DNA of 64,000 bases. Origin: G965198795 sp965198795 (GTDB lineage: Bacteria > Pseudomonadota > Alphaproteobacteria > Rhodospirillales > Casp-alpha2). Of the stretch, positions 52,315 through 62,365 are shown piece after piece (within the stretch, counting starts at the first letter, position 1; every line of letters starts with the position of its first letter). The notes below the pieces were generated by a model, which was not told the origin of the DNA, did no database searches, and was given only the letters and a program-made list of their open reading frames with translations. The stretch covers positions 2,356,001 to 2,420,000 of the forward strand of contig OZ240674.1 of assembly GCA_965198795.1 (NCBI GenBank), written 5' to 3'. Position numbers and translations under genes: made by a program.

Positions 52315-53529
52315 ATGTCATGTTCTTGGCGCCGCTTGTTTCCGATGACCGCTTTCTGTGTTGTGGCCAGCGTGTTCGCGTCCGGCGCGCCAGCGATGGC
52401 GGAGACGCCCGCTGATTTCCAGGCGTGGGTTGCCGGTTTCGCCAGAGAAGCCAAAGCGCGCGGTGTTGAAGCGGCCGTTGTGGACCAGGCGATGGAGAGA
52501 GTCAGCTATTTGCCGAGGGTTATCGAACTGGATCGGCGTCAACCCGAGTTCTCGCTGACTTTTTGGCGCTATCTGAATAACTCGGTCAGTGACGAGCGGG
52601 TCAAACGTGGACGTGAACTTTTAAAGAAACACGCGGGATTGTTGTCTGAAATCGAAAGGAAATACGGCGTTCAGCCGCGTTTTCTGGTGGCGTTTTGGGG
52701 ACTTGAAAGCAACTTTGGCGACTTTACGGGCGCTTTTCCCGTATTGAGCGCATTGGCGACTTTGGCTCATGACGCCAGACGTTCGAAGTTCTTCCGCGCA
52801 CAGCTTCACGCTGTCGTGGAGATGATGGCGAAAGGGGATATACCCCTGGAAGTCAAAGCTTCCTGGGCGGGCGCGATGGGAAACGCTCAATTCATTCCAA
52901 CGACCTACAAAGCCTATGCCGTGGATGGCGACGGGGACGGCAAACGCGACATGTGGCGGAGCCTGCCGGACATTTTTGCCTCTGCGGCCAACTATCTTTC
53001 GAAATCCGGTTGGCGGGGTGATAAGACCTGGGGACGGGAGGTAAAATTGCCCAAGGGTTTCAATTACGCTCTATCCGGCCTGGACACCCGGAAAAAACTA
53101 GAGGATTGGGCGAAGTTGGGTATTCGCAAAGCTGATGGCGGAACCTTGCCCACCGCGGATATTGACGCCTCTCTTATCCTGCCGGCGGGCGCTTCGGGAC
53201 CCGCGTTCCTGGTTTACAAGAATTACAGAACCATCCTGATCTGGAACCGCTCCATTCTTTATGCGCTTGCGGTCGGGCATTTGGCGGACCGCCTGATAGG
53301 GCGGAGCGAGTTGCTTGCTAAACAACCGGCGAGGGAAATTCCCTTGGCGCGGCGTGACATCGCTGAAATTCAATCCCGCCTGACGGCTCGTGGATTCGAC
53401 ACCAAGGGGGCGGATGGGGTCGCCGGACCCAATACGCGCCGCGCGATCAAGGCGTTCCAAAAAAGTATTCATTTACCGCCGGATGGCTTCCCGAACGCCG
53501 GTCTGTTGGAGCGCTTGCGAGGGCGATAA
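52315..53529 (+). CDS. Lytic murein transglycosylase, MltB family, with peptidoglycan-binding domain
   Basis: 404 residues. Signal peptide 1-29 (VVASVFASGAPAMAE). SLT_2 domain about 35-330 with the catalytic Glu in FWGLESNFGDF near 129 and MGNAQFIPTTYK. C-terminal PG_binding_1 domain about 345-402 (IAEIQSRLTARGFDTKGADG, GPNTRRAIKAFQ). No lipobox Cys, so it is probably a soluble periplasmic form. Confidence 0.93.
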   Translation: MSCSWRRLFPMTAFCVVASVFASGAPAMAETPADFQAWVAGFAREAKARGVEAAVVDQAMERVSYLPRVIELDRRQPEFSLTFWRYLNNSVSDERVKRGRELLKKHAGLLSEIERKYGVQPRFLVAFWGLESNFGDFTGAFPVLSALATLAHDARRSKFFRAQLHAVVEMMAKGDIPLEVKASWAGAMGNAQFIPTTYKAYAVDGDGDGKRDMWRSLPDIFASAANYLSKSGWRGDKTWGREVKLPKGFNYALSGLDTRKKLEDWAKLGIRKADGGTLPTADIDASLILPAGASGPAFLVYKNYRTILIWNRSILYALAVGHLADRLIGRSELLAKQPAREIPLARRDIAEIQSRLTARGFDTKGADGVAGPNTRRAIKAFQKSIHLPPDGFPNAGLLERLRGR

Positions 53530-53628
53530 CCGCCCGAGGTTGAGGGGATGCTCCGTGACCGGTACTCTCGTTAAACATAGTCAAAATGGGCGCGCCTTGG
53601 AAATAAGGCGGCCGGAGCGGAGAACCAA

Positions 53629-54657
53629 ATGTCCATGGGAAAAGCGAAGGCGGTTGTCGGCCTTGCCTTGATGCTGGGTTTAAGCGGCTGCGCCAAACTC
53701 CAATTCCTCGCTCAGGGGACGAAAGAGCTTCAAACCAAGGCAATATCGGGCAATGCGTCTCAAGCCAAAACCGGAAACGGCCATTACAAGGTTGGCGACG
53801 CCTATCAGATTGACGGGATCTGGTATTACCCCGCCGAAGACTGGTCATATGATGAAACGGGTATCGCGTCCTGGTACGGACCGAATTTTCACGGCAAACC
53901 AACCGCCAACGGTGAAACCTTTGACCAGGAAGAGTTGACGGCCGCACACAACACGTTGCCGATGCCTAGCCTCGTTCGGGTGACGAACCTGGAGAATGGC
54001 CGTTCCCTGGTGCTTCGAGTGAATGACCGCGGTCCTTTCGCCAAAGGGCGGATCATCGATATTTCAAAACGCGGCGCCGAGTTGCTGGGGTTCAAGGTGG
54101 CGGGCACGGCCCCGGTCCGGGTTCGGATTTTGAGAGACCAGAGCTTGGCCCTGAAGGCTCGTATGCTGGGGGAAGCGGATTTGGCGGAGGCGGGTTCACC
54201 GATTACCGTGAGTCGGCTGCCCAAAGGCGGCGTGCGAACGGCCGAACTCGCGCCGCCGCCGGGGGCGAGCGCGTCTCCGGTGTTAAAGCCGGTCACGCAA
54301 GCACCATTCGCCCCACCGCCCTTGGGCACGGGCGGCGGGGCTTCCGGCGAAACCTTGAACGGCGTTCAGGCTGGTTTCAAGCCAGCCGAACAGATTCAGA
54401 ACGTTTCCGTCGCACCGGCGGATATTTTCGTTCAAGCCGCCGCCTTCACCGATCATCAAAACGCGCTGAAAAGTCAAATCCGGCTCAGCACCATCGGAAC
54501 CGCGATGATTTCCCACGTCCTGGTGAACGGACGGGATTTCTATCGAGTCCGGGTCGGTCCTCTGGCTTCCGTGGCGGATGCAGATCTGATGCTTAGCGCG
54601 GTCAATCAAATGGGATTCAAGGGCGCGCGAATCATCGTCGCCAAAACAGGCGGCTGA
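53629..54657 (+). CDS. rlpA: Septal ring lytic transglycosylase RlpA-like lipoprotein
   Basis: 342 residues. Lipobox LSGC with the lipidated Cys near residue 22. DPBB domain near 80-170: GIASWYGPNFHGKPTANGE, TAAHNTLPMPSLVRVTNLENGRS, VNDRGPF (catalytic Asp), RIIDISKRGAELLG. A Pro/Ala linker follows, then a C-terminal SPOR domain (about 262-340), which binds denuded glycan at division sites. RlpA cuts glycan strands lacking stem peptides. Followed by the D,D-carboxypeptidase gene. Confidence 0.94.
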   Translation: MSMGKAKAVVGLALMLGLSGCAKLQFLAQGTKELQTKAISGNASQAKTGNGHYKVGDAYQIDGIWYYPAEDWSYDETGIASWYGPNFHGKPTANGETFDQEELTAAHNTLPMPSLVRVTNLENGRSLVLRVNDRGPFAKGRIIDISKRGAELLGFKVAGTAPVRVRILRDQSLALKARMLGEADLAEAGSPITVSRLPKGGVRTAELAPPPGASASPVLKPVTQAPFAPPPLGTGGGASGETLNGVQAGFKPAEQIQNVSVAPADIFVQAAAFTDHQNALKSQIRLSTIGTAMISHVLVNGRDFYRVRVGPLASVADADLMLSAVNQMGFKGARIIVAKTGG

Positions 54658-54731
54658 CGCCTTGCCGCTTTTCGGCCGTGGTGGGCGGTTATTCGTCCCT
54701 TGCCGAGCCCGCAATTTCTTCGGAGGTCAAC

Positions 54732-55895
54732 ATGAACAAAGCCGCACGGCGTCTTTCAGTTGTTTGTTTGGCGGTTTTTGCCTTGATGGGCGCGACCGGC
54801 GCCCAGGCCATCGATACGTCGGCGCGTGAAGCTTTCTTGATGGACATGACGACAGGCGAGGCGTTGTTGGACAAGAACGCTGACACCCCCATGCCGCCCG
54901 CGTCCATGAGCAAATTGATGACCATGTATCTGTTGTTCGAGCGGATCAAGCAGGGTGCGTTGTCCCTGGACGACGAGTTCCTGGTCAGTGAGAACGCTTG
55001 GCGGAAAGGCGGCGCCGAGAGCGGCAGTTCTACCATGTTTTTAAAACCAAATCAGAGAGTCAAAGTTGAAGACTTAATCCGCGGTATTATCGTGCAGTCG
55101 GGCAATGACGCGTGCATCGTCGTCGCGGAGGCATTGGCCGGCACGGAGGACGCCTTCGCCGAGCAGATGACCGAGAAGGCCCGGGAATTGGGCATGGCGC
55201 GATCAGTGTTTCGGAATGCGACCGGCTGGCCGCATCCCGAACATCTGATGACGCCCCGCGACTTGGCGATTCTGGCCAGGCGGTTGATCTCCGATTTTCC
55301 GGTTCTCTACCGCTATTATTCGGAGAGAGAGTTCACATTTAACGGGATTCGTCAGTTCAACAGAAACCCGTTGCTGACCCGATTGCCCGGCGCCGACGGG
55401 CTGAAGACAGGCTATACGTCCGTTGCGGGTTATGGTTTGACGGCGACCGTAAAACGGGGGGACCGGCGGCTCATCCTGGTCGTCAACGGCCTGGAGAACA
55501 AAAAGGTGAGACGTTCCGAGCCTCAACGCCTTTTGGAATGGGGACTTCGCCAGTTTAAAAATTATGCGCTTTTCAAAACCGGAGAAGAGATTCAGAAAGC
55601 GGATGTCTGGCTGGGCGAAGCGGGGCAGGTGCCCTTGCTGATCAACGAAGACATTGTCCTTACGATCCCCCGGACGGCGCGGGACAAGATGACGGTCACG
55701 GTGCGTTATCAATCGCCGATTGCCGCGCCCGTGATGGAGGGCCGGAAAGTCGCGGATTTGGAGATCGCCGTCCCGGGGCGTGACACGATGACCGTGCCGC
55801 TCGTGGCGGGCGCTACAGTGCCGCGGCTGGGTCTGGTTGGCCGATTGGGGGCTGTTGTGAAATACCTGCTTTGGGGGACGGCAGAAGGCGCGTAA
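54732..55895 (+). CDS. D-alanyl-D-alanine carboxypeptidase (penicillin-binding, DacA/DacC type)
   Basis: 387 residues from ATG 54732, with GGAGGT 5 bases upstream; the frame is open further to 54678 but without a signal. Signal peptide 1-27 (ALMGATGAQA). S11 peptidase motifs: Ser-x-x-Lys in ASMSKLM near residue 58, Ser-x-Asn in VQSGNDA near 121, KTG in GLKTGYTS near 223. A beta-rich C-terminal domain and an amphipathic last helix (LGAVVKYLLWG) anchor it to the membrane. Trims the terminal D-Ala of stem peptides. Confidence 0.94.
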   Translation: MNKAARRLSVVCLAVFALMGATGAQAIDTSAREAFLMDMTTGEALLDKNADTPMPPASMSKLMTMYLLFERIKQGALSLDDEFLVSENAWRKGGAESGSSTMFLKPNQRVKVEDLIRGIIVQSGNDACIVVAEALAGTEDAFAEQMTEKARELGMARSVFRNATGWPHPEHLMTPRDLAILARRLISDFPVLYRYYSEREFTFNGIRQFNRNPLLTRLPGADGLKTGYTSVAGYGLTATVKRGDRRLILVVNGLENKKVRRSEPQRLLEWGLRQFKNYALFKTGEEIQKADVWLGEAGQVPLLINEDIVLTIPRTARDKMTVTVRYQSPIAAPVMEGRKVADLEIAVPGRDTMTVPLVAGATVPRLGLVGRLGAVVKYLLWGTAEGA

Positions 55896-55940
55896 GCTCC
55901 CGCTTCACTCTGGTCCATTCAAGGGAAGCGCGATCAATCG

Positions 55941-56576
55941 ATGGCACGGGGCAAGTTCATTACCTTTGAGGGCGGCGAGGGCGCCGGAAAATCGACGCAA
56001 GTTGGATTGCTGGCCCGGACCTTGGAGGCCAAGGGGATGGACGTCCTGACCACGCGAGAGCCGGGCGGCACGGAAGGGGCGGAGGAAATCCGTGATCTTT
56101 TGCTGAACGGCGACTTGGAGCGCTGGCACGGCAAAACTGAGGCGTTGCTGCATTTCGCGGCTCGCGTTGAGCATTTGGACAAGACAATCTTCCCGGCCTT
56201 GGAAGCCGGCGTCTGGGTGATTTGCGACCGGTTCACGGACTCGACGATGGCTTATCAAGGGTATGGGCACTGCCTGGATATTAACTGTCTCGCGCGGCTC
56301 CAGGAGTTCGCGATCGCCGACGCCAGCCCGGATTTGACCCTGTTGCTGGATTTGAAAGTGGAAGACGGCCTTGCCCGCGCCTTCGCCCGGCATGGAAACG
56401 AGGACCGTTATGAGCGCAGGGACGCGGATTTCCACCGGCGCATCCGCAAGGGGTTTCTCCGCATTGCGGAAAACGAACCGGAACGTGTGCGCGTCATCGA
56501 CGCGGCCGATGACGTGGACTCGGTTCACCGGACCGTCAAGGCCGCTGTCCGCGAGCGGTTTGAGGTCTCGCTGTGA
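55941..56576 (+). CDS. tmk: Thymidylate kinase
   Basis: Phosphorylates dTMP to dTDP. 211 residues. P-loop FEGGEGAGKSTQ near 8-19; the DRY-type motif VICDRFTDSTMAYQG near 92; LTTREPGGTEGAE with the substrate-binding TREPGG. The lid region is FARHGNEDRYERRD. The stop overlaps the holB start (TGATG). tmk-holB-metG-tatD is a standard order. Confidence 0.96.
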   Translation: MARGKFITFEGGEGAGKSTQVGLLARTLEAKGMDVLTTREPGGTEGAEEIRDLLLNGDLERWHGKTEALLHFAARVEHLDKTIFPALEAGVWVICDRFTDSTMAYQGYGHCLDINCLARLQEFAIADASPDLTLLLDLKVEDGLARAFARHGNEDRYERRDADFHRRIRKGFLRIAENEPERVRVIDAADDVDSVHRTVKAAVRERFEVSL

Positions 56577-57685
56577 TGGCGGACGATGAGCTTGAGGATT
56601 TCACTCACCCGAGACATACCGAGCGGCTTTTGAGCCATGAGGGAGCGGAGCAGGAACTGCTTAAGGCGCTCCAGACAGGCAAACTTCACCATGCCTGGCT
56701 GTTGACGGGGCCGCGCGGTATCGGCAAGGCCACGATGGCGTACCGCTTCGCCCGCTTTTTATTTGTTCATGGCCAGGACGCGCGGGGTTCGGGGCCAAGC
56801 TTGTTTGGAGAGGCATTACCCGAAGACCCGCCAAGCTCGCTTTACATTGATCCGGAAAGTCGGGTTTTCCGCCGCGTCGCCAGCGGCGGGCACTCGGACT
56901 TGATGTCCATTGAGCGCCGGGTCGATGAAAAGACGGGGCGGCGAAAAGCTGAAATCGCCATTGACGACGTTCGGAGCGTGAAGGCCTTTTTATCCCTGAC
57001 GGCGGGAGAGGGCGGCGCGCGCATTGTCATTATCGACGCTGTGGACGAACTCAACCGAAACGCGGCGAACGCGGTGCTGAAGGTTTTGGAAGAGCCGCCG
57101 CCGGGCGCTATTTTACTGCTTGTGTGTCATAGCCCGGGACGTTTACTGCCGACGATCACGTCACGCTGCCGTAAGCTCTCCATGAGCCCGCTTCCTCGCG
57201 ACATGATCGTCTCCGAGGTCAAACGCCGGCTACCGGAGATTGCTCCGGAAGCGGCGGAGACCGCGGCCATTCTGGCGAATGGCGGCCTGGGCCGCGCTCT
57301 CGAGATAGGGCAAGGGGACGGGCTGGACGTTTATGCCGGTTTGACCAGGCTGATAGCTCAGATGCCGGACCCGGACATCCCGTCGCTTCATGCTTTCGCC
57401 ACTCAAATGGCCGGAGCGGGGCGGGAGGCGTCGTTTGAGACGTTCCGCGACCTCATATGCTGGTGGCTGGAGCGGTTTTGTGTCTGGCGCTCGGGCGGAG
57501 AGCTGGCGCCCGGCATTGACCGAGCGGCGGCGGAACGGCTGGCGGAACGCGGTCCGCTTGAAAGGTGGCTCGCGGTGTGGGACAACACGCGCCAGATGAT
57601 CGGGCGCGGCGCCGCGCTCAATCTTGACAAAAAACAGATCGTCATCGACGTGATGCTGCGGATCAACCGGGCCGCGGCGCCTTGA
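56576..57685 (+). CDS. holB: DNA polymerase III delta' subunit
   Basis: Clamp-loader subunit. 369 residues from ATG 56576. N-terminal AAA+-type module: HAWLLTGPRGIGKATMAYRFARFL near residue 40-62 (read in parts), the IDDVRSVKAFLSLT stretch, VIIDAVDELNRNAANAVLKVLEEPP (Walker B region), and the SRC-type sensor TITSRCRKLSM. No zinc-finger cysteines are evident in the insertion; it has an acidic/Gly-rich stretch there. Confidence 0.94.
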   Translation: MADDELEDFTHPRHTERLLSHEGAEQELLKALQTGKLHHAWLLTGPRGIGKATMAYRFARFLFVHGQDARGSGPSLFGEALPEDPPSSLYIDPESRVFRRVASGGHSDLMSIERRVDEKTGRRKAEIAIDDVRSVKAFLSLTAGEGGARIVIIDAVDELNRNAANAVLKVLEEPPPGAILLLVCHSPGRLLPTITSRCRKLSMSPLPRDMIVSEVKRRLPEIAPEAAETAAILANGGLGRALEIGQGDGLDVYAGLTRLIAQMPDPDIPSLHAFATQMAGAGREASFETFRDLICWWLERFCVWRSGGELAPGIDRAAAERLAERGPLERWLAVWDNTRQMIGRGAALNLDKKQIVIDVMLRINRAAAP

Positions 57686-57732
57686 ATGCGAAAGGCGCTT
57701 CAAGAGGTCCGGGATAAGGACCCTTGGTTTCC

Positions 57733-59283
57733 ATGACCGACCAACCGACCTATTACCTGACCACACCAATTTACTATGTGAACGACGCACCGCATATCGG
57801 GCACGCCTATACGACGCTGGCCTGCGATGTGCTGGCGCGCTTCAAGCGCCTGGACGGCTATAAAGTCCGGTTTCTGACCGGGACGGACGAACATGGCCAG
57901 AAAGTGGAAAAATCAGCCGCCGCGAAGGGCGTGGACCCGCAAACCTTCGCCGATGAGGTGTCCCGGAATTTCCGTAATCTGGCCGACGCCATGGGCTTCA
58001 CTCACGATGACTTCATTCGCACGACGGAGGCTCGTCATAAAACGGCCTGCCGGGACATCTGGAAGCGTATGCGGGACGCCGGGCATATCTATCTGGGCTC
58101 TTACGCCGGTTGGTACGCGGTCCGTGACGAAGCGTTCTACATGGAAGACGAAATCATGGAAAAACCGGACGGCGCACGCGTCGCGCCATCCGGGGCGGAA
58201 GTGGAATGGGTCGAAGAATCTAGCTATTTCTTCAATCTTTCCAAATGGGAAGGCTCTCTTCTTAAATTCTACGATGAGAATCCTGATTTCATTCTGCCGC
58301 GGACTCGCCGCAACGAGGTGATCAGTTTTGTGAAAAGCGGCCTACAGGACTTGTCGATCTCGCGGACCACCTTTAAATGGGGAGTCCCGGTGCCGGGCGA
58401 TGACGAACACATCTTCTACGTTTGGCTGGACGCTCTGACGAATTATATCTCGGCGCTTGGTTTTCCGGAAATGGAAGAGGGGCTTTACGCCGAGTTCTGG
58501 CCCGGCGACCTGCACATGGTCGGCAAGGATATCCTCCGCTTCCATGCGGTCTACTGGCCGGCATTCTTGATGGCGGCGGAACTTGAGCCGCCGAAACGCG
58601 TCTTCGCCCATGGTTGGTGGACCAATGAGGGCCGCAAGATTTCGAAATCACTGGGCAACGTCATCGATCCCTTTGAGCTGGTCGAGAAATACGGCCTTGA
58701 TCAGGTGCGCTATTTCCTGCTGCGCGAGGTTCCCTTCGGAAATGATGGCGACTTCTCCCATTCCGCCATGGTGACCCGAATGAACGGCGAACTCGCCAAC
58801 GATTACGGTAACCTGGCGCAGCGTGTGCTCTCCATGATAGCAAAGAACTGCGGCGGCCGCGTCCCGGCGCCGGGGGACTTCACGGACGCGGACAAGGAAT
58901 TGCTGGAGGCGGGCGCGGACTTGCTGGGCAGGGTTCGCGACGCTCTCGACGTTCAGGCCTTCCACGAGGCCCTGGAAGCCATCTGGATGGTGATCCGGTC
59001 GGCCAACGCCTATGTGGATCGTCAAGCGCCCTGGAAGTTAAGGAAAGAGGACCCCGCCCGCATGGAAACAGTGCTCTATGTCCTGGCGGAAACCATACGG
59101 AAACTGGCGATTTTGACTCAGCCGTTCATGCCGGAAAGCTCCAGCAGGATGCTCGATCAGTTGGCCGCGGCGCCTGACGCGCGGGATTTCAAGGCGCTTG
59201 CCCAGGGGAACGAGTTGGCGGCCGGCGCGGAAATCCCCAAACCCCAAGGCGTCTTCCCACGTTTTGCCGAGGAGGAAACGTGA
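57733..59283 (+). CDS. metG: Methionyl-tRNA synthetase
   Basis: 516 residues from ATG 57733, the family start; an in-frame start 3 codons upstream is less likely. Class I motifs: YYVNDAPHIGHAYT with HIGH near 20, and KISKSLGN near 300 (KMSKS type). The connective peptide lacks the four zinc cysteines, so this is the short zinc-free type without a C-terminal Trbp111-like domain. Confidence 0.96.
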   Translation: MTDQPTYYLTTPIYYVNDAPHIGHAYTTLACDVLARFKRLDGYKVRFLTGTDEHGQKVEKSAAAKGVDPQTFADEVSRNFRNLADAMGFTHDDFIRTTEARHKTACRDIWKRMRDAGHIYLGSYAGWYAVRDEAFYMEDEIMEKPDGARVAPSGAEVEWVEESSYFFNLSKWEGSLLKFYDENPDFILPRTRRNEVISFVKSGLQDLSISRTTFKWGVPVPGDDEHIFYVWLDALTNYISALGFPEMEEGLYAEFWPGDLHMVGKDILRFHAVYWPAFLMAAELEPPKRVFAHGWWTNEGRKISKSLGNVIDPFELVEKYGLDQVRYFLLREVPFGNDGDFSHSAMVTRMNGELANDYGNLAQRVLSMIAKNCGGRVPAPGDFTDADKELLEAGADLLGRVRDALDVQAFHEALEAIWMVIRSANAYVDRQAPWKLRKEDPARMETVLYVLAETIRKLAILTQPFMPESSSRMLDQLAAAPDARDFKALAQGNELAAGAEIPKPQGVFPRFAEEET

Positions 59284-60113
59284 TGCTCAATCAAGAAGAC
59301 ACGCCCTTTTTGGTGGATAGCCACTGCCACCTGGATTTTCCAGATTTCAAAGATGAACTGGAAGAAGTCGTCACGCGGGCCGGCGAGGCGGGGATCAAAT
59401 ACATGGTCACCATCTGCACCCATGTAACCAGGTTCGCTCAGGTGCGAGCCGTCTCCGAACAATTTCCCAATATTTTCTGCACAGTCGGCGTTCATCCACA
59501 CCAAGCGGGCGAGGAACCGCCGGTGACAACAGAGGATTTGATGAAGTTGGCCCAGGACCCGCGGGTCGTCGGAATTGGCGAGACCGGCCTCGATTTCCAC
59601 TACGACAACGCGCCGCGCGATGAGCAGGAGCGGAACTTCCGGGCCCATATCGGGGCCGCGCGGGAGACAGGCCTGCCGCTGATCGTTCACACCCGGGACG
59701 CCGACGATGAAACCGTCCGGGTCATGACGGAAGAATACGAGAAGGGCGCTTATCCGGCGCTGATTCACTGTTTCTCCGCCGGGCCGGAACTGGCCCGGCG
59801 GGTGGTTGAAATGGGGTTCCATATCTCAATCTCGGGAATAATTACCTTCAAAAATGCCGAAGCATTACGGGACATAGTCCGGGGCGTCCCTCTCGATCGT
59901 CTACTAGTAGAAACCGATAGCCCGTATCTCGCGCCGGTCCCGAAACGCGGCAAACGGAACGAACCGGCGTTCACCGCCTTCACGGCGGCCCGGGTGGCCG
60001 GGTTGCTGGATGTTTCGCTGGACCGGCTTGCCAGGGCGACGACCAGGAATTTCTTCAATTTGTTTGGCAAGGCCCGCTTGATCGTGGAGAAACAGGAAGG
60101 CCGGGCGGTGTGA
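59283..60113 (+). CDS. TatD-family metal-dependent hydrolase
   Basis: 276 residues from ATG 59283, overlapping the metG stop by one base. TIM-barrel metal ligands: VDSHCHLDF (HxH), GIGETGLDFHYD (Glu), LIVHTRDAD (His), LIHCFSAGPE (His), LLVETDSPYLAP (Asp). Members are 3'-5' DNA/RNA exonucleases; the family link with metG-holB is common. It overlaps the next gene in a GTGA. Confidence 0.94.
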   Translation: MLNQEDTPFLVDSHCHLDFPDFKDELEEVVTRAGEAGIKYMVTICTHVTRFAQVRAVSEQFPNIFCTVGVHPHQAGEEPPVTTEDLMKLAQDPRVVGIGETGLDFHYDNAPRDEQERNFRAHIGAARETGLPLIVHTRDADDETVRVMTEEYEKGAYPALIHCFSAGPELARRVVEMGFHISISGIITFKNAEALRDIVRGVPLDRLLVETDSPYLAPVPKRGKRNEPAFTAFTAARVAGLLDVSLDRLARATTRNFFNLFGKARLIVEKQEGRAV

Positions 60114-60943
60114 GCCAATCATATCGCGTCACCATTCTGGGGGCCGGAAGCTCGACCGGAACGCCGGGGGTGGGGGTCGGCTGGGGCGACTGTGACCCGT
60201 CGGAACCGCTGAACCGGCGGACCAGGCCGTCGATTTTGGCCGAAGTCGGGGGTAGGCGGCTGCTCGTGGATACGTCGCCTGATCTCCGCGAGCAGTTGAC
60301 CCGGCACGAAATCGCCTCGCTGGACGCGGTGCTTTTCACCCATGCCCATGCGGACCATCTGCATGGCGTCGATGACTTGCGCGGCGTCAACCGGGTGATG
60401 AACGCGCCGCTCGACGCCTGGATGTCGGCGGACACCCTAAGTCAGATCAACGAGCGGTTTTCCTATGTGCTTCAGCCGCTTGGCCGCGGCGCGACGTACT
60501 ATTACAAGCCGACCCTGACGGCGCACACGTTTCTAAGTCACGAACCGTTTCAAGCCGCCGGCGTCGCTGTTCTGCCCATCGAGCAAGACCATGGCTTTTC
60601 GACCACGCATGGCTTCCGCATCGGCGAGTTCGCCTATACGACGGATTTGGTCATGATGCCGGAAAAGGGATTCGAGGCGTTGAAGGGCGTCAAGTTCTGG
60701 ATCATCGGCGCCTTTGGCTGGAAACCCGGCCATCCGACGCATATCCATGTGGATGGCGCGCTGGAGTGGATAGAACGGATCAAACCGGAACGGGCGGTGC
60801 TAACCCATCTCAGCACCGCGATTGACTACCGCGCGCTGGCCGAGCATTTGCCGAACGGCGTCGAGGCGGCTTACGACGGCATGACGTGGGAATGGGTGTC
60901 TGGCGACATGCCGGATCGGACACATCAGACACAAACGCCTTGA
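60110..60943 (+). CDS. PhnP-like metallo-beta-lactamase-fold hydrolase
   Basis: 277 residues from GTG 60110, which overlaps the tatD stop. MBL motif THAHADHLHG near residues 79-88 (HxHxDH), a Gly-rich start LGAGSSTGTPGVG, Cys in WGDCDPSEPLNRRTRPS, TTDLVMMPEKG (Asp ligand) and THLSTAIDY (His ligand). PhnP is a cyclic phosphodiesterase of phosphonate breakdown, but this tatD-linked group occurs without phn genes; the substrate is unknown. Confidence 0.9.
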   Translation: MSQSYRVTILGAGSSTGTPGVGVGWGDCDPSEPLNRRTRPSILAEVGGRRLLVDTSPDLREQLTRHEIASLDAVLFTHAHADHLHGVDDLRGVNRVMNAPLDAWMSADTLSQINERFSYVLQPLGRGATYYYKPTLTAHTFLSHEPFQAAGVAVLPIEQDHGFSTTHGFRIGEFAYTTDLVMMPEKGFEALKGVKFWIIGAFGWKPGHPTHIHVDGALEWIERIKPERAVLTHLSTAIDYRALAEHLPNGVEAAYDGMTWEWVSGDMPDRTHQTQTP

Positions 60944-60952
60944 GAGATGCGC

Positions 60953-60976
60953 CATATTTCGTCCGACGAAAATATG
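60953..60976. other. Short dyad after the PhnP-like gene
   Basis: CATATTTCGTC and GACGAAAATATG pair with one bulged A around a single C. There is no T run. It could be a processing hairpin or an operator. The rest of 60944-61153 shows no gene. Confidence 0.4.
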
Positions 60977-61153
60977 CGATAACTAGGCGAGCCGCGTAAT
61001 GTCAATTTTTGAATGGAGGGCGAAAATCGGCGTTATGGAAGTTGGGAGTATGTGATGCTTGGGACTTTGGGGGACCCTGACTGTTACTCTCCCTGCTGGA
61101 AGGAAGAGTATCTCGATACGAACCAAGGTCCCGAATAATATAAGGTATCGACG

Positions 61154-62365
61154 ATGACGCAACTTACAGACCGCAAATTAGAGAAGCTTCTCCACGATGG
61201 AGAAAGCGACAGGGTGGAACGCAAACGTAACGCGTCTGACCCGGACAAGATCAGGGAAGCGGTGTGCGCGTTCGCGAACGACCTTCCGAACCATCGCAAG
61301 CCCGGCGTGGTGTTTGTGGGCGTGGAAGATGACGGTCGTTGCGCCGATCTGGAAATCAACGACGAACTTCTCAGGTCGCTGGCCCAGATCAAGGACGATG
61401 GCGGTCTGACGCCATTCCCAAGCATGGATGTTCAAAAAGTCGTTCTTTCAGGATGCCGTCTCGCGATCATTGTCGTACAGCCGTCCGAAAATCCGCCTGT
61501 ACGATTCAGAGGCCGGTCATGCATCCGGGTCGGTCCGCGCCGGGCAACCGCAACGCCGGAAGAGGAAACGCGGCTTGTGGAAAAGCGTCGCTGGGGCAAC
61601 CTTGCTTTTGACGCAAGGCCGGCGCCGGGCGCAACCATCGACGATCTCGACCTGGGCCGCTTCAGGTCGGAATATCTGCCGGCCCTTATGTCTCCCGATA
61701 CAATCGCCCAGAACCAGAGGACGGAAGAGCAACAACTTCTGGCGCTGCGTCTCATCGACAAAAGCGGCGCTCCGACAGCCACCGCCGTCTTGATGCTCGG
61801 GAAAATCCCGCAGGACTATTTTCCCGGAGCGTGTATCGCCTGGAGACTCGTGGACGGAACCGATGTGACCGGAGAGACAATCGACGAGAAGGAATTGACG
61901 GGAACGATTCCGGACCAGCTTCGAAGGATCGACGAGATATTGGACGCGGCCAATGCCCAAGGCATAAAGATGGGCCAGTCGACCCATGCGAAAACAGCCG
62001 ACTACGCGCCGGATGCATTGCGGCAGCTCGTGCGGAATGCGGTCATGCACCGAACATACGAGGGCACCAACTCGCCTGTTCGCGTGACGTTCTATTCGGA
62101 CCGGATCGAGATTCTGAATCCGGGCGGGCCATACGGGGCCGTTACGCCCGAAACATTCGTTTCGCCGAACGTTACCGTCACCGATTATCGCAATCCCACG
62201 CTTTCGGAAGCCCTTAAGGGCTATGGATTTGTCGAGCGGTTCGGGCAGGGACTGGAAATCGCCCGCCGTACCCTGGCTGAAAATGGCAATGCGGCGCCCG
62301 AGTTCACTTTCGAGCCCCAAAATGCCCCGGCATGGACACATGTGACCGTGAGGAAGCGCCCATGA
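61154..62365 (+). CDS. AlbA_2/Schlafen-like ATP-binding protein with HATPase-like C-terminus
   Basis: 403 residues. Residues about 12-130 follow the AlbA_2 (Schlafen-AlbA) pattern: ESDRVERKRNASDPDKIREAVCAFAND with the ExK core, GVVFVGVEDDG, LAIIVVQPSENPPVRFRGRSCIRVG (read in parts). The C-terminal part has ALRQLVRNAVMHRTYEG, RIEILNPGGPYG and GFVERFGQGLEIARRTL, the HATPase_c_4-like half seen in these proteins. Some members are regulators and some belong to phage-defence loci. Its stop overlaps the ParA-like start (ATGA), so both are made together. Confidence 0.85.
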   Translation: MTQLTDRKLEKLLHDGESDRVERKRNASDPDKIREAVCAFANDLPNHRKPGVVFVGVEDDGRCADLEINDELLRSLAQIKDDGGLTPFPSMDVQKVVLSGCRLAIIVVQPSENPPVRFRGRSCIRVGPRRATATPEEETRLVEKRRWGNLAFDARPAPGATIDDLDLGRFRSEYLPALMSPDTIAQNQRTEEQQLLALRLIDKSGAPTATAVLMLGKIPQDYFPGACIAWRLVDGTDVTGETIDEKELTGTIPDQLRRIDEILDAANAQGIKMGQSTHAKTADYAPDALRQLVRNAVMHRTYEGTNSPVRVTFYSDRIEILNPGGPYGAVTPETFVSPNVTVTDYRNPTLSEALKGYGFVERFGQGLEIARRTLAENGNAAPEFTFEPQNAPAWTHVTVRKRP